DNA of 64,000 nt from Bacteroidota bacterium. GTDB lineage: Bacteria; Bacteroidota; Ignavibacteria; Ignavibacteriales; Melioribacteraceae. Under the pieces are notes generated by a model. The model did no database searches, was not told the origin of the DNA, and worked only from the letters and a program-made list of their open reading frames with translations. This document shows positions 26,387 through 36,431 of the stretch, piece by piece. The position numbers and the translations under genes are program-made. The DNA is taken from contig JAKAEE010000007.1 in the NCBI GenBank assembly GCA_021820065.1, forward strand, positions 1 to 64,000. Direction: 5' to 3'. The stretch's first letter is position 1. Every line of letters starts with the position of its first letter.

Positions 26387-27840
26387 AAGTTGTAAGTAAC
26401 TCCAATCACAAAATTATCTTTTGTTAAGTCTTGGTTGGTGCGGGAAACATTGAATCCGTAATTGTCGCCAAAATCTTTCCACCATCCGTGAGAGTAAGCG
26501 AGATTAAGTGAAAGATTAGACGCGGTTTTGTAGCCGAGACCAACAGTTACATATTTCTTATCGTAGTCGGTAGGATCACCCTGGTACGGCGACGGTTTAT
26601 ACATGAATCCGCCTCTGAAAGCAAATCCGCTGTTTGGAATTCTAACTTCAGCACCGGCATTCAAATTATAAACGGTTCTGAAAAGTGATTTGATATCATT
26701 GTTGTTTTGTTCCCGCGTGATTTGGTCGAGTCCGCTTGAAAACCGCATTTGAGTAAAATCAATCATTGTTGCATCGGCGCTCAGTGTAACAATATCGTTT
26801 TTGAACGAACCGCCTAATGTAAATTCGTACGGAGTTGTAATATCGTACTCGCTCCGGTAATCAATTGGCGGATTGATTTTGAAAGTAGTGTTTGTGAAAT
26901 TGCTTTCGCCGTAAACCGAATATGTTTCTTTGATCGTGTAAGTTCTCGGGAATCGAATTGACGCGCCGAGATTAAATGAATCATTAACTTTGGCTAACAT
27001 TCCGATCTTTGCATCCCAGCCGGAAATATTCCAATCCAAAATTGTATTTCTGTAAAACGATTGGAAACCGGCGGTTCTGCTGTCGGTTGGATCGAGTTGA
27101 AAATTAGCGGGATAACTGCCGGGATTTTTCTCCCAATAGTCCAACGTTCTTTTAAATGTGCCCGTGATAACGTTAACAGTAGCACCGACGAATACATTTT
27201 GTTCAACTTCAACCGCGCCTCCGAAGTACCAACTGTTAATTGTTCCTTCGCTAAGAATGTTACCGCTCTGATTTAATTTTCCGTTTATTAATGTCGTGTC
27301 GGCAAGTGGTTTATTGTTGGCGTCACGCGGCGTATAACTTAACCCCAAATTGTATGCAAAATCTCTGTCGTCCGGATTTGTTGAGAAAACCAAATTTTGA
27401 ATTTTGGAAGTGCTGCCGCTGTTGTACCCGTTGAATTTTATTACATTGTTAAAATCTTTCAGTTGGTTATATCCTAAAGCAAACACCAGACTTCCTCTTG
27501 ACGTTGGAATAGGAAACGCAAATCCAAATTGGCTTAGTTTTGTAGAACTGTTGGAAGCGTTTGTACTGTTTCCAAAAAATGTTACGTTATTGCTCAAAGA
27601 ATTATTTCCTAATGCGCCGTCAAATTGCAGTTTTCGAATTAGACCAAAACCTGCCGGATTAAAAATTGCAGCGGATAAATCATTGCTTATAGCTGTGTAC
27701 GCATTTCCCATTCCGAGAGATCTGGGACCGCTGATAATTCCCGGGTCACTCAACCTTAATGCATCATTGAAGTCCTGCGCATGAAGTGTGCAAACCATCA
27801 TCAGCAAGAACATTCCTAGAAACTTCAAATAGCTTTTCAT
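26383..27840 (-). CDS. OmpP1/FadL/PorV-like outer-membrane beta-barrel protein
   Basis: Signal peptide; SLGMGNAYTAISNDLSAAIFNPAGFGLI; C-terminal aromatic NF. Confidence 0.9.
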   Translation of the reverse strand: MKSYLKFLGMFLLMMVCTLHAQDFNDALRLSDPGIISGPRSLGMGNAYTAISNDLSAAIFNPAGFGLIRKLQFDGALGNNSLSNNVTFFGNSTNASNSSTKLSQFGFAFPIPTSRGSLVFALGYNQLKDFNNVIKFNGYNSGSTSKIQNLVFSTNPDDRDFAYNLGLSYTPRDANNKPLADTTLINGKLNQSGNILSEGTINSWYFGGAVEVEQNVFVGATVNVITGTFKRTLDYWEKNPGSYPANFQLDPTDSRTAGFQSFYRNTILDWNISGWDAKIGMLAKVNDSFNLGASIRFPRTYTIKETYSVYGESNFTNTTFKINPPIDYRSEYDITTPYEFTLGGSFKNDIVTLSADATMIDFTQMRFSSGLDQITREQNNNDIKSLFRTVYNLNAGAEVRIPNSGFAFRGGFMYKPSPYQGDPTDYDKKYVTVGLGYKTASNLSLNLAYSHGWWKDFGDNYGFNVSRTNQDLTKDNFVIGVTYNF

Positions 27841-27890
27841 AATTTCCTCAACGTTGTTGAATAATTAATACTGTACCAACGAAACAATAA

Positions 27891-28862
27891 TTATCTTCCG
27901 CGACCACTTGATTCTCTAGAACCTGAACCCGATCGTCCTGAACTTTCAGAACGCGGCGCTTCAGACGGTGCGGGTTGAGAGCTGGGTTCACTTCTTGGCG
28001 TATAGCTCGGAGCCGGTCTTTCGGAACGCGGCGGAGGAGAATAACTTGGACGTGAACTTTCTCCTCTGGTAGCTCGCCCAGATTCACCGCTTCTGCGATT
28101 CGAATTATCCCTAACCTGAGGGTCTTGTCTTTCATTTCTGTTGCGCGATCTTACCTCAGCGTTACGTGAACTTGTGTTATTTCTCGGAGTTTCCTTTGAT
28201 AACCTAGAACCGGAATTGTTTCCCGGGTTGGCTTCACGAGAAACTCTAACATTATTAAGATCAACATTCAAACCGGTGTTAGCATTTCTATCTCTTGTTG
28301 GATATCCTACTCCAGCTGCCGAACTTCTACCGCCACCGCCTGAATTTCTATATCTTGTAGCAGAACCACGGTCACCTTCGTTACCTCTCGGTCTCAAAGC
28401 TGTGTACGATCTGTACTTATAATTTGTGTACGGCATATAGTTACCCCAGTAGTTGTTGTAATATCCCCATAAACTGTTGGGATAATAGTAGTTGGACCAG
28501 TAATAGCCTTGTCCCCAATAGTAATAAGGACTGTAACCATACCCATCATACCCGAAAGGATCGTAGTAGTATCCTAAGTTGAAACCATAAGAAGGATAGT
28601 ATCCCCAAAGGAATCTTCTGTAGCCTGAATAACTGCCGTCGTTGTAATAATTGTAGTCGTAGTTATTCTGATCATAGTAGCCTGTTGAATCTTGGTTGTA
28701 ATATCCAGTCGAATCTTGGTTCAGATCATTTTGCGAATACTGCCCGTCACCGTTTGTGTATCCACCATTTCCATAACCAGTATTACGGACGGCAATTTGA
28801 GTATAACAACCGCCCAACCATAAAAGCGGAACGACGGCTAATAACTTGATTAATGTTTTCAT
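27891..28862 (-). CDS. Tyr/Asn/Gly-rich low-complexity lipoprotein with Arg/Ser/Gly-rich C-terminus
   Basis: Lipobox LLWLGGCYT; Y-rich segment and RS/RG-rich tail; start taken at MKTLIKLL. Confidence 0.75.
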   Translation of the reverse strand: MKTLIKLLAVVPLLWLGGCYTQIAVRNTGYGNGGYTNGDGQYSQNDLNQDSTGYYNQDSTGYYDQNNYDYNYYNDGSYSGYRRFLWGYYPSYGFNLGYYYDPFGYDGYGYSPYYYWGQGYYWSNYYYPNSLWGYYNNYWGNYMPYTNYKYRSYTALRPRGNEGDRGSATRYRNSGGGGRSSAAGVGYPTRDRNANTGLNVDLNNVRVSREANPGNNSGSRLSKETPRNNTSSRNAEVRSRNRNERQDPQVRDNSNRRSGESGRATRGESSRPSYSPPPRSERPAPSYTPRSEPSSQPAPSEAPRSESSGRSGSGSRESSGRGR

Positions 28863-29011
28863 GACACCACCCTTAAAAATTCTATATATCTTATACAAAA
28901 ACTGTACCCTTTTCAGTTCCAAAAGAAAGGTAGAAATGCAGCTATTTGAATGAAAGCTAAGTTATGTGTATAGAAGAGTAAACTTATGTGTTCGTTTTGA
29001 AATACAAACGG

Positions 29012-29800
29012 CTAGAATAAACTTTTTACGTATTCAACAAAAATACCTCTATCGGCACTGTTGCTGTTAATTCGTTTGTTATCCAACAAATCTCTGAAAT
29101 TTAAGCCGAGCGTTAAACCTTCCCCAACCGACCAGCGCAGACCCATATTCAAATATCCGTTGCCTTTCCCTAGTGAACTGCCTGTATTATCGTTGGTTCC
29201 AAAATCGTATTCACCAAGCAATGAGACTTTTCCGCCAAGGGTTTTTTCGAAGCCGACACCGATGTCTATGTCTTTGTCGCCATCATTTCTTTCGAGAGAA
29301 TAGTTAATTACTCCGTGAAGACTTAAGTAGCCGAAGAATTCAAAATTTTTTGCTGCGGCAGCAAAGAATCCAGGTGACTTTATTTGGTATCGATCAAGAT
29401 CGCGGTTATAGTTTCCCTTGCCTTGTGAATCAAAACCAACCGTGATTGCCGGTAACGCTTGACTCTCGTCGACGATTCTTCCTCTTATGTTAATGCCGGG
29501 AAGCTTATACCACTCAATATTTCCGGAACCGATAATATTACTTCCACCGTAAGAAATTCCGAAACTAAATCCTTCAAAGACGCCAACTTCAATTTTTGAA
29601 ACTACAACCCCGTTCGGCATAATATCCATGGATACGCCGGTAAAACCTTTCTGAAGGATTCCGGCTGTCGGCAAATCGATCAAATTTCTGTATTCGTATT
29701 TTGCATTCGAGCCGCTTGTGCCTTGGCAAAATAATTGAGAGCTAATGAAAAGAATAAATATTAAAGAAAAGATTTTTTTCATTGTGGTTTCGTCCCGCAA
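29012..29800 (-). CDS. putative outer-membrane protein (YjbH-like/porin-like)
   Basis: Signal peptide (MKKIFSLIFILFISSQLFCQ), beta-rich sequence. Confidence 0.6.
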   Translation of the reverse strand: MRDETTMKKIFSLIFILFISSQLFCQGTSGSNAKYEYRNLIDLPTAGILQKGFTGVSMDIMPNGVVVSKIEVGVFEGFSFGISYGGSNIIGSGNIEWYKLPGINIRGRIVDESQALPAITVGFDSQGKGNYNRDLDRYQIKSPGFFAAAAKNFEFFGYLSLHGVINYSLERNDGDKDIDIGVGFEKTLGGKVSLLGEYDFGTNDNTGSSLGKGNGYLNMGLRWSVGEGLTLGLNFRDLLDNKRINSNSADRGIFVEYVKSLF

Positions 29801-29884
29801 ATCTTAAAAGTAAATTAGAAAGAATTTTTGTCTTATGCAGAAAAAACTAGGCGAAAGTAATTCTTACCTTGATCCAAACAAGGC

Positions 29885-31294
29885 TTATCTTTTTTTAAAT
29901 GTCGTTCCGAATTTACTGTCTTCAAGAATAATACCTAGTTTGTTCAAATCATTTCTAATCTGATCTGCAAGAGAGAAATTCTTTTCTTTCTTTAGAGTTT
30001 CTCTTACGCCAATCAACAATTTAATTAAATCATCTTCCAATATACCCTCCGAAGATTTTCCTAATTGTTCCAAACTAATTATTCCCAGCACGTTATCAGC
30101 TACATCCTTCAAGAATTTCTTAGCGTCAACAAAAAACTGAATCTTAATTTTCTCATTATCAGAGATTATTTTATTTACCGCCTTTACAAAATCAAAAATT
30201 ACCGCAACGCCTTGCGGCGTGTTGAAATCATCATCCATTACTTTTGCAAAGTCATCGTAGTATTTCTGAAAATCAAAATCGGGATTGACGCCATTGTCGG
30301 TTGCAGCTTTTAAGGAGTGTTCAATTTTTTCAGCAAGGTTTATGATCTTCTCAGCCCCCTTCTGAGCGGAGTCAAGTAGCTCGTCACTGAAATTAAGCGG
30401 ACCGCCATAATACGTTTGAGAGAAGAAAAGTCTTATTGCTTCTGCTGAGTATTTTGTAAGTATCTCTCTTGCGGTAAAAAAGTTGCCCAACGATTTAGAC
30501 ATCTTCTCGTTCTGAATATTTAAAAAACCAAAGTGCATCCAATAGTTTACAAACTTTTGTTCGAATGCCGATTCACTCTGCGCAATTTCGTTTTCGTGAT
30601 GTGGAAAAATCAAATCATTCCCTCCGGCATGAATGTCTATTGTCTTACCTAGAAGAGTCGTACTCATTGCAGAGCATTCGATATGCCAGCCGGGCCTGCC
30701 TTTTCCCCATGGGCTGTCCCACGAAGGCTCACCTTCTTTTGTTTTTTTCCAAAGAGCAAAATCCAAAGGATTTTTTTTCTCATCATTAATTTCAATTCGA
30801 GCCCCCGCTTCCAGCTCATTAATATTCTTACCACTCAATTTTCCATACTCATTAAACTTCGATACATCAAAAAACACATTCCCGTTAACGTTGTATGCAA
30901 TACCTTTCTTTTCCAAATCGGAGATTAAATTTATCATCGTTTCAATATGGTTCGTTGCCTTAGGATTAAAAGTTGCGGCGCTAACCTTGAGTTTTTTCAA
31001 GTCCTCAAAAAAAGCTTGTGCATAATAAGCAGCAACTTCCGATGCCGGTTTCTTTTCCTGTATTGATTTCTTGATGATATTATCATCTACATCAGTAATG
31101 TTCATAGTGAACTTTACATTGAAACCTTTGAACTCAAGATATCTTCGTATTATGTCCGCCATGATAAATGAGCGGGCGTTTCCAATATGAAAAAAATCAT
31201 AAACGGTAGGTCCGCATACGTACATCGTTACTAAACCCGGGTTAATGGGATGAAATTCTTCTTTTTTGCGCGAAAGTGTATTATAAATCAGCAT
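29885..31294 (-). CDS. cysS: cysteinyl-tRNA synthetase
   Basis: YVCGPTVYDFFHIGNAR, WHIECSAMS, KMSKSLGNF. Confidence 0.98.
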   Translation of the reverse strand: MLIYNTLSRKKEEFHPINPGLVTMYVCGPTVYDFFHIGNARSFIMADIIRRYLEFKGFNVKFTMNITDVDDNIIKKSIQEKKPASEVAAYYAQAFFEDLKKLKVSAATFNPKATNHIETMINLISDLEKKGIAYNVNGNVFFDVSKFNEYGKLSGKNINELEAGARIEINDEKKNPLDFALWKKTKEGEPSWDSPWGKGRPGWHIECSAMSTTLLGKTIDIHAGGNDLIFPHHENEIAQSESAFEQKFVNYWMHFGFLNIQNEKMSKSLGNFFTAREILTKYSAEAIRLFFSQTYYGGPLNFSDELLDSAQKGAEKIINLAEKIEHSLKAATDNGVNPDFDFQKYYDDFAKVMDDDFNTPQGVAVIFDFVKAVNKIISDNEKIKIQFFVDAKKFLKDVADNVLGIISLEQLGKSSEGILEDDLIKLLIGVRETLKKEKNFSLADQIRNDLNKLGIILEDSKFGTTFKKR

Positions 31295-31539
31295 TTTAAC
31301 TCGATAATTAATAGTTGATATTTACAAATTTTGCTTAGTTCTAACAAGAAATAAATAAAAAAATAGTCTTTGACAAAAATTTAATACTTAAACTAAAAAA
31401 ATCTTTTTTAGACTTTGACATCTTTATTATTTTTTTTATTTTCAAGTAGAAATTAGAATAAAAAGCACAAATCTCTTTTTATCTCTATTTCGGATGATTG
31501 AGTCGTAAAAGATAATACTTTAATTAATGGAGGATCAAA

Positions 31540-33666
31540 ATGATTCGTAAATTTACAATTATTCTCTCCGCATTGATACTAGCTACAACATCTTTGAGCG
31601 CACAAACTGTGAACTTAACTTTTTCGCCTTACGGAGTATCTCCGCGCGATGTTGCTAAATCCAAAACAGATATTTACGCCTACCCCTTTAGTGGTTTAAC
31701 AAATGTCGGCGTTGGAACATTGTGTTATTTTAAGGCAGCAATTACAGGCAAGAAATTTGCTTCACCGGTTTTTTCTATTACGAAGAAACCGTCTGGTTCT
31801 ACAACTAAAATTGGAACAACGAAAGATATTCAGAATGACTCGACTCAGATAATTACGTTTACACCTGATAAGGCAGGGACATATGTTCTTTCAGTGACAG
31901 ACGGAAGTTATACGAGTGTTCTAACATTTAATGCAGCAAAATATGTAGGCGTTTATAATACTGTAATAAATGGAATAGATACCAAGTTACAATGTAAAAC
32001 ATGCCATTCCGGCAAAGTTGGTGAGTGGGAAAATACTTTGCACTCTTCAATGTTTACTCGAGCGATGAAAGCAACTCCGGGTTTAAGCGGTCCTACAGAT
32101 CATTACAGCAAGAATTGCATTGGTTGCCATACAACAGGTTATGACGCAGATTCAACTGCTGTAAATGATGGATTCGACGATCTTCCATTCACTTATCCTT
32201 CTGTTGTAACTCCTCAAACTTACGATACGTTAGTTGTTAAATTTCCAAAGGCAATGTTGAGAGCAAACATTCAATGTGAAAGCTGCCATGGTCCGGCAAG
32301 TGGACACCTAGGTACTACAACAGATGAGAGGATGGTAGCTTCATGGGATGCTAAAGTTTGCGCTTATTGTCATGATTCAGGAACCCATCACTTTTTCCCA
32401 GACCAATGGGCAACTTCAAAACATGCGGTCTCCACTTCCTATCCAACCGGATCCGGACGAGAGACTTGCGTAAGATGCCATAGCGGTAAAGGATTTGCAG
32501 AATTTGTTGAAGGTGTTTCAACAACAGACCCCTATTTTGATGCCTCTTATGTACCAATCACTTGTGCAGCCTGCCATGATCCACATAGCGACGCAAATGT
32601 TAATCAGCTGAGAACAGTGTCAGTTAGTTTATTGGCGCCTGGTGGAACGACAAAACAAATCACCAATGCTGGCAAAGGTGCTCTATGTATGAATTGTCAC
32701 CAATCAAGAGCTGAAGCAAATGCGGCTATAGCCGGTGCCGGAACATCAGCTATCAATTTGCGATTTGGACCTCATTATGGAGCGCAAGGCGATATGTTGG
32801 AATCGAACAATATGCTAGAATTGGGCGGACAAAAATTAGCTACGACAAATCATATCGGAGCTACTGTTGACGCATGCGTAAGATGTCACATGTATAAAAA
32901 TAATGTTTCTGCTGATGCCCAGGGTAATATAATCAAAATGGGCAATCACACTTTTAGTATGATGTCTCCTGATGGAACCGACAATATGGAAGCTTGTGCA
33001 CAATGCCATGGCTCCACATTCGGAACCGGTTTCGATCAAGTTAAATTTTACTTGAACGGCTCCGCTGATTTTGATAACAACGGTGTTGAAGAAGGACTGC
33101 AGATTGAAGTTCAAGGAATGATTACCAAAGTAATGGCACAATTAGCAACGACAATACCAGGTGTGGTGCTAAGTACAAGCTACGGATTTACGAAAGATGA
33201 TGGAACGTGGTTTGGATTCCCCACCCCTTCTTCCAAATGGACAAAAGATCAATTGAGTGCATATTGGAATGCATTTACCGCATTTGAAGATAAGAGCGGT
33301 GGTATCCATAATCCAAAATATATTGTCACTGCTTTACGTGGTGCGATGAAACTTCTCGGTATCGCAACAGCAGTTAAACAAGACTATCAAGAAACTGTAC
33401 CAACAGATTACGTTGTATATCAAAACTATCCGAATCCGTTCAACCCATCAACTAACATCAGATTCGCATTACCGAAAGAATCTCATGTCAAGTTGACTGT
33501 CTATGATGTAACCGGCAGAGAAATCGTAACACTTGTTAACGATAATCTAAACGCTGGTGTTCATACTGTTGAATGGTCTGCAAAAGACTTGGCTTCGGGT
33601 ATGTATCTCTATAGAATAGAAGCTGGTAACTTTGTTCAAGTTAACAAGATGATCTTACTCAAGTAA
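31540..33666 (+). CDS. multihaem cytochrome c (nine CXXCH) with T9SS C-terminal sorting domain
   Basis: CKTCH, CIGCH, CESCH, CAYCH, CVRCH, CAACH, CMNCH, CVRCH, CAQCH; YQNYPNPFNPSTNIRF…GMYLYRIEAGNFVQVNKMILLK. Confidence 0.95.
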   Translation: MIRKFTIILSALILATTSLSAQTVNLTFSPYGVSPRDVAKSKTDIYAYPFSGLTNVGVGTLCYFKAAITGKKFASPVFSITKKPSGSTTKIGTTKDIQNDSTQIITFTPDKAGTYVLSVTDGSYTSVLTFNAAKYVGVYNTVINGIDTKLQCKTCHSGKVGEWENTLHSSMFTRAMKATPGLSGPTDHYSKNCIGCHTTGYDADSTAVNDGFDDLPFTYPSVVTPQTYDTLVVKFPKAMLRANIQCESCHGPASGHLGTTTDERMVASWDAKVCAYCHDSGTHHFFPDQWATSKHAVSTSYPTGSGRETCVRCHSGKGFAEFVEGVSTTDPYFDASYVPITCAACHDPHSDANVNQLRTVSVSLLAPGGTTKQITNAGKGALCMNCHQSRAEANAAIAGAGTSAINLRFGPHYGAQGDMLESNNMLELGGQKLATTNHIGATVDACVRCHMYKNNVSADAQGNIIKMGNHTFSMMSPDGTDNMEACAQCHGSTFGTGFDQVKFYLNGSADFDNNGVEEGLQIEVQGMITKVMAQLATTIPGVVLSTSYGFTKDDGTWFGFPTPSSKWTKDQLSAYWNAFTAFEDKSGGIHNPKYIVTALRGAMKLLGIATAVKQDYQETVPTDYVVYQNYPNPFNPSTNIRFALPKESHVKLTVYDVTGREIVTLVNDNLNAGVHTVEWSAKDLASGMYLYRIEAGNFVQVNKMILLK

Positions 33667-33691
33667 TTCTTTCTCGATAAACTTTTACTGG

Positions 33692-33719
33692 GACCCCCAA
33701 TTACTGGGGGTCTTTTTTT
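33692..33719 (+). terminator. rho-independent terminator GACCCCCA-attac-TGGGGGTC-TTTTTTT
   Basis: 8-bp perfect stem followed by T-run after the cytochrome gene. Confidence 0.92.
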
Positions 33720-33783
33720 ATGCGTCAAAAAAAGCGTTCTCAATTTTTGATATATTTCAATTGTAAAATTTTGCGAGTTTATA

Positions 33784-35193
33784 ATGAGGATCGAAAAAGA
33801 CTCATTAGGAGAAGTAGAACTACCCGATGATTCTGCGTACGGAATTCATTCGTTAAGAAGCTGCAACAATTTCATAAAATCGGGGGAAAGAATCCATCCA
33901 TATCTCATCAAAGCTTTTTTCGAAGTTAAACTTGCAGCTGCAGAAACAAATTACAAATGTGGAATTCTTCTGAAAGAAAAATATGAAATCATACATGAAG
34001 CGATTCATATTTTACTTACTGAGAGCGAACAATGCATACAAGGCAAGTCGGATGACATTTATAAGAAGATTATTGTTGATCCCTACCAAGGAGGCGCAGG
34101 CACCTCTCTTAACATGAATATTAATGAAGTGATCGCTAATACTGCACTCAAGATCGCAAACAAGAATTGCGGAGATTATTCTTCCATTCATCCATTGGAC
34201 GATGTGAACTTAAGCCAATCGACAAACGATACATTTCCCACAGCATTCCGCGTTGCTGCAATTTATATGCTGCGAGAGCTTGCAGATTCTTTCGCAAAAT
34301 TGCAAAACTCTCTTCAGAAAAAAGAAAGTGAGTTCAAGAATGTTTTGAAACTTGGAAGGACTCAATTTCAAGATGCGGTTCCAATTACGCTGGGACAAGA
34401 ATTTGGCGCTTATGCACAAGCCATAGCCCGTGATCGCTGGAGAATTTATAACGCCGAAGAACGGTTGAGATCAGTGAATCTTGGAGGAACAGCAGTTGGA
34501 AATTCTGTCAGTGCGCCGAAAGATTATGTCTTGAACGTGAACAGTATTTTGAAAAAAATCACAAAACTTCCAATCGCCAAAAGTGAAGATTTAATTGATT
34601 CGACTCAGAACATGGATGTGTTTGTTGAAGTTCACGGATTGGTGAAAGCTGGCGCTACTTCAATAATTAAGTTATGCAACGATCTTCGATTTATGTCAAG
34701 CGGTCCCAACGGAGGCATAGGAGAAATAAATCTTCCGCCAATGCAAGCTGGCTCAAGCATTATGCCGGGTAAAGTGAATCCGGTAATTTTAGAGAACGCG
34801 ATTCAAATCAGTGAGTTAGTAAAATCCAACGATATGCTGATCAGTAACTTGGTCTCTTCCGGTAATCTGGAGCTTAACGCATTTGCACCATTGATTGCGC
34901 ACTCTTTTCTTAAGTCTCTCTCCTACTTAAAGGATTCAAACATAAATCTCGCTCTCAAATGTATAGATGGCATCACAGCCAACATTGAGCGCTGCAAACT
35001 AAACTTAATCAATTCATCGGCTATCGCGGCTTCGCTGATAACCACGTTCGGTTATGAAACAATACAAGAACTTGTAAAGTATGCATACGAACGAGAAATG
35101 CCTTTTGTAAAAGCATTGATGAAGAGTAAGCTTTTGAGCGAACAAGAATTATTTAATATCATTTCAAAAGATTTGGGTATAGACATTGAATAA
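33784..35193 (+). CDS. aspA: aspartate ammonia-lyase (fumarase/aspartase superfamily)
   Basis: GTSLNMNINEVIANTAL, SQSTNDTFPTAFR, SSIMPGKVNPVI. Confidence 0.88.
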   Translation: MRIEKDSLGEVELPDDSAYGIHSLRSCNNFIKSGERIHPYLIKAFFEVKLAAAETNYKCGILLKEKYEIIHEAIHILLTESEQCIQGKSDDIYKKIIVDPYQGGAGTSLNMNINEVIANTALKIANKNCGDYSSIHPLDDVNLSQSTNDTFPTAFRVAAIYMLRELADSFAKLQNSLQKKESEFKNVLKLGRTQFQDAVPITLGQEFGAYAQAIARDRWRIYNAEERLRSVNLGGTAVGNSVSAPKDYVLNVNSILKKITKLPIAKSEDLIDSTQNMDVFVEVHGLVKAGATSIIKLCNDLRFMSSGPNGGIGEINLPPMQAGSSIMPGKVNPVILENAIQISELVKSNDMLISNLVSSGNLELNAFAPLIAHSFLKSLSYLKDSNINLALKCIDGITANIERCKLNLINSSAIAASLITTFGYETIQELVKYAYEREMPFVKALMKSKLLSEQELFNIISKDLGIDIE

Positions 35194-36412
35194 GGTTGCA
35201 CAATCGGAAAGAACTCACATCGCATTTATCGGCAGAAGAAATGTGGGCAAATCTTCGTTGATGAATAAATTCATTGGACAAGATTTAGTGATTGTAAGCG
35301 ATACGCCCGGCACAACTACCGACCCCGTTAAAAAATCCATGGAGTTGCTTCCTTTCGGTCCGGTTGTACTTATTGATACAGGCGGAATAGACGATGTCGG
35401 CGAACTTGGCGAAAAACGAATCGGCAAAACTGTCAGAATTATTTCCGAAGCAAATTTCGCTCTTGTCGTGCTGGATTCTCAATCACCTATTTCTAGCGAT
35501 GAACAAAATCTTCTGGATCATTTAAGGAAATTAGAGCTCCCGTTCCTAGTCGTTCTCAACAAAAGTGATCTTGGTACAAACTACCAAATCATTGAAGAGT
35601 TGAATAAAGCCGGCATTAAATTTCATTCGGTGTCGTGCAGAACCGGCGAAGGTGTTTATGAACTCAAAGAAAAAGTTTCCGCGCTGCTTCCAGCGGAAGA
35701 AGAACATCCTCTTGTTGGAGATTTGATCAAGCAGCACGAGGTAATTGTTCTTGTAGTTCCTATCGATTTGGGAGCGCCGAAAGGACGATTAATAATGCCG
35801 CAAGTGCAGACAATCCGCGAGTCTCTTGATGAAGATGCAATCGTTATAGTCGTAAAAGATAAAGAACTGAGAGCTGGACTTGGCAAATTAAGCCAGCCTC
35901 CAAAATTAGTTGTAACCGATAGTCAAGCAATCATGAGAGTAAGTGCCGACGTGCCCGACGAAATTCCACTTACAACATTTTCGATACTGATGGCGCGTTA
36001 CAAAGGCGACCTTGCCGAATATGTCAACGGCATCAAACGAATTGAAGAATTAAAACATGGCGACAAAGTTTTGATTGCCGAAGCTTGTTCACATCATGAA
36101 CAAGAAGACGATATTGGCAAGGTAAAAATTCCGCGATGGTTGAGACTGCACACGAAAAAGAATCTCGATATTGATATCAAAAACGGTCAAGACTTTCCAG
36201 AGAATCTTTCCGAGTATAAACTAATAGTTCATTGCGGCGGATGCATGTTGACGCGCAGAGCTATGCAGATGCGAATCAAACAAGCAAAGATTGCCGAAGT
36301 CCCGATTGTGAATTACGGTTTGGCAATTTCGTACATGCACGGAGCCATACCGCGCGTTTTGATGCCTTTTAGTGAAGCTATCGCGGCTTGGCAAACATCA
36401 AATAAAAATTAG
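35186..36412 (+). CDS. hydF: [FeFe]-hydrogenase maturation GTPase HydF
   Basis: GRRNVGKSSLMN GTPase motifs and C-terminal EACSHHEQEDDIG…VHCGGCMLTRRAM. Confidence 0.93.
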   Translation: MNKVAQSERTHIAFIGRRNVGKSSLMNKFIGQDLVIVSDTPGTTTDPVKKSMELLPFGPVVLIDTGGIDDVGELGEKRIGKTVRIISEANFALVVLDSQSPISSDEQNLLDHLRKLELPFLVVLNKSDLGTNYQIIEELNKAGIKFHSVSCRTGEGVYELKEKVSALLPAEEEHPLVGDLIKQHEVIVLVVPIDLGAPKGRLIMPQVQTIRESLDEDAIVIVVKDKELRAGLGKLSQPPKLVVTDSQAIMRVSADVPDEIPLTTFSILMARYKGDLAEYVNGIKRIEELKHGDKVLIAEACSHHEQEDDIGKVKIPRWLRLHTKKNLDIDIKNGQDFPENLSEYKLIVHCGGCMLTRRAMQMRIKQAKIAEVPIVNYGLAISYMHGAIPRVLMPFSEAIAAWQTSNKN

Positions 36413-36431
36413 AAATAGAATTTTTCGCCGA

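Noticed and set aside
27848-28135. 95-aa minus-strand ORF overlapping the Tyr-rich lipoprotein
   Set aside because: Out-of-frame translation of the Arg/Ser-rich low-complexity tail; no independent support.
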